A stretch of 39,139 nucleotides of DNA from Phallusia fumigata (lineage: Eukaryota; Chordata; Ascidiacea; Phlebobranchia; Ascidiidae), in NCBI GenBank assembly GCA_008931825.1, contig QXVZ01013397.1:1-39139 (forward strand). Direction: 5' to 3'. The number at the start of each line of letters is the position of its first letter. The stretch's first letter is position 1. This document shows positions 10,071 to 22,000 of the stretch, one piece after another. The position numbers and the translations under genes were made by a program. The notes beneath the pieces are model-generated. The model searched no databases, had not been told where the DNA came from, and saw only the letters and a program-made list of their open reading frames with translations.

Positions 10071-13000
10071 ATGGCAAGCTATTACAAAGCGAAGTAAGCA
10101 CTTGTGTAAAAAAATCATAGCCACAGGTTTGTTAGATGGACCATGGTGTTAATTTATGAATTTTAATGCTCAAATGCATTTGTAGTTTCTGATGCAACAA
10201 AATAGTTCCCTGTACTTTATTATTATGTGTGTGCAGTAATTTCATTGCAGTATTGCTGTTGCTATAGTTTCATCCCATAATAATTAAGTCTCATACATTT
10301 TCACTGCATTGAAAATATACAATAAAAGTACTACAATAAAGTTACAGTGAACCAAGTATAAGATGAGTGTTTGCAATTTTTTACAGTGATTTTGTTGTTC
10401 CTGCCCAAGATCCAAATGTTGCCCATTATCTCAAGAAAACAAAACCAGCTCGCGATCAACTTGTTGGTGTTGTAAGAAGTTTTGCATTTGTTACCATAGA
10501 AACAAATGGTCAACAAGGCATGCAATATCGCTTTTCCCAACTCAAGGTAAGTTTATTTTTTGTTTAAAAAACTTTACCAAATTAATTGGTTTAAATAGTA
10601 CCAAATCAATTTATACAGGGAAAAAAGGCCATTTACCCAGAAAGCTTTGCTAAACAATGTGAATCTTGTTTAATGAGATTTTTGGAATCATACACTACTA
10701 AAAAACAAACTTTTCCATCTGGACTCATACAAAAAGTGGAACAAACACACCCTGCCTTTTTCCAAAACAATGTTCCAGGAATATTTATTGCCTGTTATCG
10801 TGACAGCAATCATGTTTTATTTTGTGGCAGAAGGGAAATTGTTAATGAGAAAATTGCCTTTCTTTCCGACCAATTTAATATTGCGGAGTGAGTGAGTTTT
10901 TACAGTTTCAACCTGCATTTACATGTTTTGTCTTAAAATGGTTTGTGTTAGATCTGCAACTCCAAGCACTGCATCTGTTGCCATTCAAGCAACTGATATT
11001 AATGTTGCAATGTTTTTGAGAAATTCTGTCTTCCATCTTGACAAGATGAAAAAACACATGAAACATCTGGGCAAAGTTTTTATTAAAGTTAGGGACAAAC
11101 ATGATGTACAATACCAAGTGAGCACAGAGGCTAAGGTAAAATCATGTTTTTACAATTGTATACCTATTGTTGTCAACACATAAGCAAAACACATGTGGCA
11201 TGAACGCTTGTTTATGATTTTGTGGTGCTGAGATGGAAAAAAACATAAAAATAGTGCAACATAAAAATACTCTTACACTTGCAATTTATGTACAACACTA
11301 TTCACTGTGAAGGTCAGATTCCGAATATAGCACAAGAGATGCACAAAATTAGACTTGCTCTTAATTTGTTTAATAAACGAATAGAAATTTATGTCGCTCG
11401 CCTCACATGTGTTTGGCGCAAACCAGTCATGATGGATCCGCCACCCCTGCCACCAATTAATGCCTATGGGTCAGACATAGTTTTTCAAATAAATAGTCTA
11501 AATCATTAACGACAAACATGACAAAAATCTCTGTTTGTCTATCAAGTTAAATGTTACCTAATTGAGTTGTAGGCAAGCAATGAAGGGACTATCAAATTGA
11601 ATAAAAAATGTGTCAATTTTGCAGAAAAATTTCTTTGACCAAAAGGTGTTTCACCAAAAATGCAGCGATGAATTAAAGCAATTCTTGAAACACTACAGCA
11701 CTGAAAAAAGTTTTTTTGATGAAACCTCATTAGCACAAGCCAAAAGAAAGTTTCCAGATTTTTTTGCCGATCTGACAGCAGAGAAAAAGCAAAACCTATT
11801 TGTTCAATGGTATCCAACACAAGTTGTTATCTGTGGTGAAAAATCTTTAGTTGATGAGAAACTGAAGGAGGTTAAGGAAATTGTTGATTGTCTTGCTGGA
11901 AGGTAATTTTATATGTATGTGTGAATTATCAAAACAGAAAACTGCCTGTATGCACATCACAGTGCAAGGTTACCAGTAAATACATGTGGAAATTAATTAC
12001 TGTAAATGTGTTTGTTTTAGTGCTGGTAATAATTTTTTGGCTTTAAGAATTTATGTGTCTGTTTTTAAACAAGAAAGATCTGGTTAGGTGCTAGTTAGAC
12101 TGTTTGCTTTCATATCATTTTGCAATGACTCCTAACAACAACAATTAAAGGACAAGTATGATGAAGTTAATTTTATAATTTGGGGTAACAGCCTGCAACT
12201 GGCATGATGGCCTGTGGACTCTGCTTGTTAAAATCCTTAAAAGTTTTTAAAAACATGTTAAATATAATTTTTTTAGTTTGTTTACATTTCTTGAACTGAA
12301 ATGTGTAATGCTTAATTGTGGTCTGCATCTTACAGCAGTTCAGTCTCCACTGGTCCTCATGAGTTTGTTAAAGTGGCAAGAGATAGACATGTTGGGATGT
12401 TTATCCTGAAAAATGCTGTGCATAAAACTAAGATAGTTGATCGCATGAAATCTTTTGCCAAAGTAACGCTTCAATCAAATAAAGAGGGACTAATTGAATT
12501 CCACTGTCATCCCACGGTAAGTTCATTACTTTGACCATCAGTATTTAAAATGCTAATGAATGATTTTGAATTCAACCTTTGCTGTGACAAGTGATAATAA
12601 AAATCTGTAGAGTGGGATGGATCAGTCAACCTTTGAAGATTTATGTGATTCAGTTCTTTCTGAATTTGAAAGTGATTACACAACTGAAAAAGTCAATTTT
12701 GCTGCTGGAACCATTGCCAACACAAATTTGCCAGATGAATTTTATGAAAACAACACTCAAAGGTTTTTTGAGCGGTGGTACAAAGAAAATGACCATGTGA
12801 TTCTCAGTGGCCCAAGACAGCTTGTCCATAACAGATTGTCAGAAATACAAAAGAAAATAGGCCCACCTTTAAAGAGGTTAGTATATATCAGGTATGATGG
12901 TAAATAATGCTTGCGAAAATTGACTGACTTGATTGATGTCTTTGCCTCATACAAAAAATGTAAAATGACAGTTTACTTTGTTTTTGTAATCGCCATGTAA

Positions 13001-16000
13001 GCTGCTGTGGGTGCTGCGATTGATAAGTTTCAGAAAAAGGATGCCGCGAAACAAAAACAGTGGAAACCACTGTTATATGTGTTGTTTAAGGGGTGAGATA
13101 GAAAGTGTAAAAGATTTCATGAACTCTTTTTTTTCTTTAAAGGGTACACAATATTTTTTAATTTGTATTGTGGCTTTATGTGTTCAATTTAAAAATTTAG
13201 TTTTAGGTTATGAATGATTGCCAGGGTCCCAGGATATTGTTTTGCTATGTTTTTTTTCCTTTTCTTTCCTCATCTGTTCACTTTTGGCATCAAATGTTTG
13301 GCTGACTTGCTTGAAATTTTAACAGCTGGTAGGTATTGTTATGAATCTGTTTAAACAGCACAGCCCGGCAATAACCCTGCTAACCTTTCAAAAAGATAAT
13401 GTGTTTTTCACAGTGTGTTTAGGATGAAAAGGAAATTCCCTTGTTGGATAGTTAAAAGTTAGGTAATTAAGGGCTGTGTTCATTGGTTTATTACTTTGGA
13501 CATGAAATGTTTTTGAAAAAAATTTTTGCGGGTGGTAGTCAGGGTGATAAGAATGTGTTCGAACACTACCCCCCCCCCCATAAATGGGCCTTTTTCAAAA
13601 TTTCCAAATTTGATAAAGTTTTGAAAGAATTGGAAAACATTATACAAACTGAACATATTTTTTTGAAAGTGTATAGAATGGGTCATTGTGCTAACCCTTT
13701 TAATTTTGTTACCTTACAGCATGAATGGTTAAATGTATGATTACTAACAATCAACTAAACACATCGTATTCAACACCTAAAAGGGCAGAGTTCACCATAC
13801 TGCAATTTCACATACATAATCACTTTGTCATTACCTCGATCTTTTATGACATGATTGTTCCTAATGCAGAATCATGTCATAAAAGATCGAGTTATTACAA
13901 AGTGATGCAGATATGCATTAGTCCGCTCATGTACATAGTAGAACAATTGTGGAGGTAATGTACAAATATGCTGGGGTATAGGGTTCAACATAGCAATTGC
14001 TCCACAATGACATGTTTACAAATTGTCAAACTGTTAACTAAATGGGACATAGTTTAATGATTCACTCATTTGTGTAATTGCTAGAACTGTGTAGTCAAAC
14101 AAAGAAGTTGATTTATTGTAACATTATGACATGTTCTCTAATGTATCTTTTTTATTTTCCTGCAGCTTGTCCGTTTACTTTTTGTGTGATAGCTTTAGTG
14201 TCCTGTAAAATGGGTCAAATTGATTGAAATTGACATAGTTTGAGCATGCCAGTGTGAATACGCATGTTTCTAGACACATGTCAAAATTGTAGCAGATATT
14301 TTTGATAAAATACGTATGCTATTTTTAACTTCGCTACTACATGTAGTTGTACGTATCATACACGCAACACCTCCAAACATATAGGAAGATATTGTCATAA
14401 TTAATCACAGCCAAATCCCAGTTGTTCATACTACACCACTACTTTAGGTGATTGCGCGATATTAACCGAAATGTGTTGATACATTACAATAACTTTGCTC
14501 CCATTTACAGTTGTACTATTTTGTACAGTAGCATGTAATCTTATAGTTGGTTGGTCAAAAAGTGCAATGTTAATGTTGGAGTTATAGGGCATTGCTTAAA
14601 TCGCGTTAGAAAGGGTCATTTAGAGTTTGTTTTGCGGTTTCCTGTGGCTTGGCCAAAGGTCACTGCAGGTCAAACTACTGATTAGTGTGGCTGTGATGTT
14701 TTGGTCATGCTTTTGACATTGAGATTAAGATTGACATGATGTAAGAAATAATTTACACTTTTTTTTTAATTTGTAAAACAGATTCCTAAATGGTCACATC
14801 CTAAAAACATTACTACTATTAAGAAAATACATGTTGGTTGGGACCCATTGGTTTGTGCTAGCAGAAACAATAATCTTATAAAATTTAAGGGAATTAGGGA
14901 CCCAATGTAATGCAAGTACTGAACATATCCAGTGTAATAAAAGAAATGGTACATTCGGAAAACATCATTTTGGGGTGGTAGTGTATGTGGAATGAAAATA
15001 TGGAGAAAAACATTTTTAAAAATACTCTTATTAGTTTGCTACATATATTTAGATCAACAGGAAGAAAAACATACTCTGTTGCTGCACCTAACAAGAGTGT
15101 AGCAATGTTCATTAAGAAATCTCCAGTGCACATGAGACAACTGCAAGATATTATCGGAGGTCAAGGATCAATTGACATCATAGAAAAAGATAAAGAGTAC
15201 ATGTTTACTTGCTCAACTGATTTGGTGGGCTATTTTTATCTTAGTACTTATGCTTAAACCGGTCAGCGTTTGTTTTATTGTTTGCTTTATTTTTTAATTT
15301 TTGTATTGTCTAATTTGATGGCCAAAGTTTTTTTAACAGACAAAACACACTATTAAAAAACATTTGGTGTAAGGTAGCAATGCCACTTAGTTTGTGGTAT
15401 GTAAGTTGTGAAAATATGTGTTACAAATGGTACATCACAAAAAGTTGACCAAATAAGTTCCTTTTTTAGTATGTTATCTTTGTGCTTAAATATTTTAATT
15501 TGTGGTTTCAGGAGATGGATACTTTTGAAGAATATTTTAAAACTCTTCTTCTGTCACATTTGGACAAATATGACATGAAAAAGTTGTTTTATGACTCAGA
15601 AGACATTTCTCGTGCATACAAACAAAATTCAGATTTTTTTGACACATCCAAGTGTGATGAAACCAAGTTTTATATACATTGGTATCGCAATGCTAAATCT
15701 TCAAATGTGGTGTTAATTGGTCTGAAGGATGACATTGAAGCAAAAGAGAAGGAAATTGAAAGTTTTTTTAAGCGATTGAAAATGCAAGTACAAATGCCTA
15801 AATGTGTAAACCTTTTCAAGGAGATGTTGGTAGTTTCAAAATTTGAAAAATTGCCATTGAAATGTTTAAAACACAATTGTCATTTTATACAAGCCAATGA
15901 ATAATTTTATGTTGTTATATACCAACTAACATTATAGAACTTTATTGTTTGGACCAACTCATCAAGTTTTTTACCAATCAAAATTCTGTTTAGAACTAGG

Positions 16001-19000
16001 GATTCATCAGAAGAAACAAATGAGCATTGTGACAAAGAAGATTGCAAGTATGCATAAAAACTTTTGTCATTCAAAAGTAATAATATTGCTTTTAAACCTT
16101 AGTATGTTATTTTTTTGTAGTAAAATTCAGGCAAAAAACAAAACAAACTTTGGTAAAGGAGTTCCCGGGATAAAAGTTTTGTAATATCTACACTGCAACA
16201 AAATGTTTTCTTTTTTAGATTGTTATTAAAATGTGAAATCCTTAAAAAAACCAACAAAGAGTTTTCTGGAAGGCTGAAAATTAGTTGCTTCCCTGATGAT
16301 GAAAGACTTATATTTATTGGATCCCCGAGAGATATTCAAGAAGCAAAAATATACATAGATTCTTTAAAAGTAATTCTATTGTAAATTTTTAAGTCAATTG
16401 AACAAACATGCAACTTCTTTTTATGGCTACAGAAAAAACTGACATCGAAGCAGCCAAAAAATGATTTGCATGAGGCTAAAATTATTTTTTTGCAAGAAAT
16501 GCTGGAAAAACATCCTTTGGATGCAGAAAACAGAGTGCAAACTATTTTTAGTCAACACCATGTTAAAGGTATTAAATCCTTGGATTTTTGCTGTGCTAAT
16601 TCTAATTTTGTTGAGGGTTTAATTAAAATAAAATATGTTTTGTAATCAACTGCTAGCATGCCTTACTGTTCTCCATCCAAATTAAAATGAATGTTTCAGG
16701 TGTTCTTATGCACAAAAATCCTGATGGATTGACATTAGTTGCAACAAGTCAGTCTCACTTTCAAACTGGCTGTAAGGCATTGGAAAGCATTGTACATTGC
16801 TTGGAAAGAGATATTCCACCAACATTACCAGATTCTGCATTAAAAGGCAGCAAATGGAGAGAGTTTATGGCAAGACAAGTTGCGTTTCACCAACTTCATG
16901 CTGTCGTCAGGGTAATAAAACATGTAATAACTATGACTCATGGGGCACAGCCCCCCTGAATATTGAAAAGTGGTGCTTAGTCTGTTGTATGATTTTTACA
17001 TGTTTTTTTTCAGAGTGAAACAATTTATATTCTTGGATTTGAAAAAAACAAGGTGGCAACAGCATTACATGAATTGGACAGATTATTGGATAATATTCTT
17101 GACAATTCAGTCATTTTTAAATGTACTCCTTCAAAAGCCTCTTTGGTAGAAGGTGGATTTAAAAACAAGCGGTTCACTTGTCCAATGTCAATTTCTATTA
17201 AAAAGGTTTCACATGGGGTTGAAATCTGTGGCTCGAAAGTAGATGTTCAGTTAGGTGTGTACACTCTATTATATGCTTGTTACATTGTGCATTATGTTTT
17301 ACTAGAGTTGGTTGTGGCATCTTATTAGTTACAATCTAGTGTTGTGCCATAATTTTTGCCTCATTTATGTTTAAAAAGTTTTTGTAAACAGGTTTGGTAA
17401 AAAAATATTTTTTAAAATAGGTCGATACAGTTATCCAGTACAGCTAGTTTGGTGCCTAGTTATAGTAGACAAGATAACAAATAAGAATACAGGATACAAG
17501 TGATTTTGCTTTTGCATTTCATTCTGTGCTTAAAACAAGTTGAATCCACTTAAACTGACATTTTCCATTGCTGATGGTTTGATCATGATTTTGTTAATTT
17601 TCCTGCAAATTAGTTTTTATGTGTCACAATAAATTTAAAAAATAACTGATTTTAAGAAGTTTTAAATTAAAAAAATCCTACTTTTTATACTACCCTGTGG
17701 CGAGGTTCTAAACTAGGTTACATGCTTTCTTACTTGCACCATCTCCTCATTACAGTGTTGTCCAAGATAAAAAGCATGACATGGCATGAAAGGTTGATAA
17801 GTTATCAGGCTTCAAATCTCTCAACTTATACTCAAACAAACTCATGGAAAAGTTTCATCCAGGAAATTTGGGAAAAGCATGCCTGTGCAGTTGATGTAAG
17901 TTTTTTTACAAGTCATTTACAAAATCTTGCTGATGTGCTTCTCTGATAGGTATCTGTATCTTCAAAGGTGTTAAACTCAACCACTGGCTCTACAGCTGAC
18001 AGGTAATGCATTTTTTGTAGAAGTAAGGTATATTGTTGTCATATTTAGTAACTCAATGAAATTTTATTTTGCTAAAACAACCATATCTTATCAATAATTT
18101 GTTTTCAGCCTGAACTTTTTACAATTTCAAACTGAACTTTTTAAATGTAAAACAACACAAAGTTTTGGCAACAGATCAATTAAAACACTTTTAACACCTT
18201 TTTACTAAAAAAATGACTTTATTAACATTAGCAGCAAATGATTGCCACTAAAATATCAGGACAATTATTTTTGTATTGTTTAGTTTCAACTAAGCCTTTA
18301 TTCTATTGATGACATATTTAGTTTTTCAAACCTTTCCAAACTAGTGAGAATCATTAGTCAATAATGGCGCCTCTTCTATGATTCAATGGGCTGTAGTGTA
18401 CATGAAATATCAAGAAAGTTACCTTCCTTCTTTTTATAGCACATCCTCAGAACAAATTGATTGTGAAAAATTTGTCACAAAACCTACTTCCACAACCAAT
18501 GAAACTTGCTGTTGGTATGGTTCTCTTGCTGTATGTGTTAGTCTTGGAGACATCGCCAAACAGTCAACTATGGCTATTGTCAATGGATGTGTAAAAGGTT
18601 TTAATTTGCATCAAGGTATGTCTTAGGTAGCCATAGACTTCTTGTGCAATCAAACTTGAATATGAGATTTTAACATAAAATTTGAAAGCAAAAAAATTAA
18701 AAACAAAGCAATAAAATCACTAAATTTTTCACCTATGTTATTCATTTTAGCTGCTATACCAAACTTTGGCAGCTGTTACTTTTAAGTGGGGCTCTATTTA
18801 ACAGATAGGGTTTTATTTATTGGCTTAAAATTTATTTATAATGTTTAAATTTTAAAGGTGCTTTATCTCCATACATCCTCAAGTGTGCTGGACCTGAAAT
18901 GCAAAATGACATCATTGAAAACCCTCTGTATGAATCTTCAACATGCCGAGTCACAGGATCTTACAGGTTGCCATGCAAAATGGTTATACATGTTGTTACA

Positions 19001-22000
19001 CCAAAAAATGGGGATGACCTTGTTGAAACAATCAGAAAAGCACTGGATGTTGCTGAAAAAATGAAGTGTACTTCAATTGCTTTTCCAACACTTGGGTCAG
19101 GTATCTATTTTACAAAAATGTTTTTTTTAAAAGTGGTAATACTTTAATTTTGGTTAGGTGGTATAGGTTTACCAATTGATGTTGTGGCAAAATCCATGTC
19201 CAAAGCTTTTGAGCAGTTTGCGTCTCAAGGCCCAAAACACCTGAAAAAGATATTGCTGGTTGTATTTGAGTCAACAATTCTTCCGGACTTTGTGGATGCA
19301 GTCAGAAGTCAGGGTAGGTTCTAAACTTTACACAATTTAGCCATTTTTTATTACTGAAACGCAATATGTTTTTTTTTCTGGTTAAGTTAAAAATTATTTG
19401 GTTTGTATGCTTTTTTAGTTCAGGGCAGTTACCAGCAACACCCAAAAGTAACCATATCCGATTTGCTTAAAAAGCAAAAGGAAGAAATGAACAAAAATTT
19501 GGAAACAATGACTCTTACTCTCACAGCTGATCAAAGGCCTAATATACTCAAGGTTTGTGTGCCTGCAGTAAAACCAATAATTCAATTTTTTGCATTATAA
19601 TGAAGCAAAAATTTTTTTAGGCTAAAACAGCTATTCAGAAACACATGGAATGTTTGAAACATGAAATTCAGGATGATATTATTCAGAAGATGGATGAACA
19701 TGCAACACTGGATATTATCAAAGAAGCTGTCAAATACAAGGCAGTAGTTGTTTTCGAAAAAACGTGGGTTTTTGTTTTTATGCCTTACAAATTCCCTTAC
19801 AGTTCTATGGTTTTTACAAACATCTCAAAATTAACTTAGTTTAGAGTTTTGAAAGCTAGTTATTAAGTTTTTTTTATGACAGAATACAGTTAGAAAGACA
19901 GCAGTAGAAGGAAAATGATTTTTTTTAACCCAATGGGTCAGAAAATTTAGTAAATTGATAAAGATGTATGTCAGAGGTAATGTTAAATTGTTTTTATGGA
20001 CGTAGATGATAACTCGCATAATGCACAAGGCCATAAGAGAACTTCAGGAATTGGGGCTAAAAAACTAGCTAGGAGTTTTAACTGATGTGCATGACAAGCT
20101 TATGCAACTAATGAAACAAATATTGCTTGTTTGCAGCAATATCAACTGAACTAGTTTTTTTAACCTATTAATAATTACCCACAGGCAGGTCTGGTGCTCA
20201 TGTTAGCTCAAATTAGCACTGTTTTATGTCAACAATGTCATAGCAAGCAAAATAGAGAAATTAGATTTAGGTAATGTGTGGGAAATATGATTTGTGAAAT
20301 GGGGAATGAGGAAAGAAGGGTTTAAGAACCACTAAGCTAAACCCATGCAAAATAAACACTGATGGGAAATGGATCACTGTATAAAACAAAATGGCTGTAA
20401 ATAGGACTGCATCATGTGACCTTAAACATTTAAACAACGTAATAGGGCAGTGGTTTTTAAACTGTTTTATTCCATCGGCCCCTTTAGCTGATATTTTTAG
20501 CTAAAACCCTTCCACCGGAAATGTAGTTGGTATAAAACATATTTTTACCATATTAAAAAGAGAAGTTACGCTCTTACAATTGATACACTTTTTAGACTTT
20601 AATATTCATTACTACAAAAAAATTAGTGGTAGCTTTGGGAGGTTATTTTAATTTTACTTAATATATGAAAAGAATTTATAAAAAACGCAAAAATTATTGA
20701 CTCTTTCTCCTTACAAATACAAAATTCCCTGCTAGTGGGAAATTCTCCCCTGGTAACCACTAACGTTATGTGATGCGCAGATTTGTGTGCTACGTGACTA
20801 GGGATGTTCAAAGTAGAATAGCTGCAATGTGACATGCATTAGTTGTCCAAATAGTAAGTTTAAAGTTCAACTTGTCATCAACATAGAACCGTGGTCACAT
20901 CACTGTCCTGTGTGTACATTCTGCACTCTAATTTGTTGTGTTCTTTCTAAGAAGAAGTAACACCGCTCAAATTCAGTGAATCTGTAAAAACACCAATCTC
21001 TAAAATCAATAGCCAAGGACTGCAATTAAGCAAGCAGCCTGATTTCTGACTTACTAAAAGCATAATTCACTTAGCAGTTGTCCATCTACTAGCAATGTAA
21101 TTTTTTTTATTTATAATCCAGAAAAATCACCATAGATGATCCACTTCTTATGATGACTGACACTTCCCACCAAAGTCATTCAAAGTTCTCTGAGTATGTT
21201 CGACGCTACCTCTCTGATTTAACAGGAGGTGTGCTTTTGGCTAAAACATGTGTCTGGCAATATCGGGACAATGGTGACATTGTTACGCTTCCTCCAGCAA
21301 AAAGTTTTCAACTTGAGAAACAGCTTGAGGTTTATATTCAACTCTTTTAGCATGAGTGCTTTTTTGCTTAAGCACTTGCTATTACATGTAGAAAAATTGC
21401 AAATCTTTTTCACTGCAACTACATGGAAAACCAACTTCTGTAAATTTGGAAAAAATGAAGATCACAACAGAAAACGATCAACATGAACTACTACGGGCCG
21501 TTGAAAGTGGTTTGTTTTTTTGTAATAATGACTCTTAATTTTTAAGCATTGCAGTACATTCCACCTAAAGTAAGTCATGGCGTTGACCAGTTGAGTTAAC
21601 GTTTACAATTTGTTTGAGACAATATTAAAACTATATAAATTAAGCCTGTGAGATAATTTCTGATAATGTTTATGCATTCCAATATTCTCAGAAAAATGAT
21701 TATTTATTTTTTGTTTGGAAATAATTTGACTGCACAAGACTGAAAAAACTGGCTATTTATGCACAAATGCTACTTGCCGTAGGCACTTGAAAAAAAATTT
21801 ATACTTGTTTTTAGATTTACCACCAAAATGGAGTGATAAACCAGCAAAAACTAGACTGGAAACCACAGAACCAGAGTATCAGGAAGTTTTGACCAAATTT
21901 CGGCGAAATGCAATACCCTGCCAAGTAAAAGAGGTTTGTTTCAACCACTGGAATTATGTCACAAATTCCTGTTAATTAAAAAGTGTAAATAACTATCGGT

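Larger units (their letters stand above)
10387..15783 (+). other. Four tandem two-exon cassettes encoding repeated N-terminal modules
   Basis: Exon pairs 10387-10546/10619-10887, 10952-11135/11625-11902, 12336-12516/12611-12876 and 15053-15224/15512-15783 each encode about 150 residues. In copies 2 to 4 the first exon carries V/A-x-M-F-hydrophobic-K/R-(N/K)-(S/A) (for example VAMFLRNS, VGMFILKN, VAMFIKKS). In all four the second exon carries a helical stretch, an F-x-x-W-Y or related site (FVQWYP, FERWYK, YIHWYR) and a hydrophobic-G-(E/P/L/R) strand (VVICGEK, VILSGPR, VVLIGLK, VLFCGRR). Within each pair the intron is phase 0 and between pairs it is phase 2, so the pair is a symmetric unit. 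The fold resembles the KH-like repeats of PARP14 but I cannot assign it firmly. Confidence 0.75.

Noticed and set aside
13560..13580. Poly-C run with a short inverted match to an upstream ggtggtag
   Set aside because: Low-complexity sequence; the stem is too short to be meaningful.
20448..20560. An hAT transposon inside the PARP intron
   Set aside because: Only one terminus-like word is visible; no second end or target duplication, so it is not called as an element.
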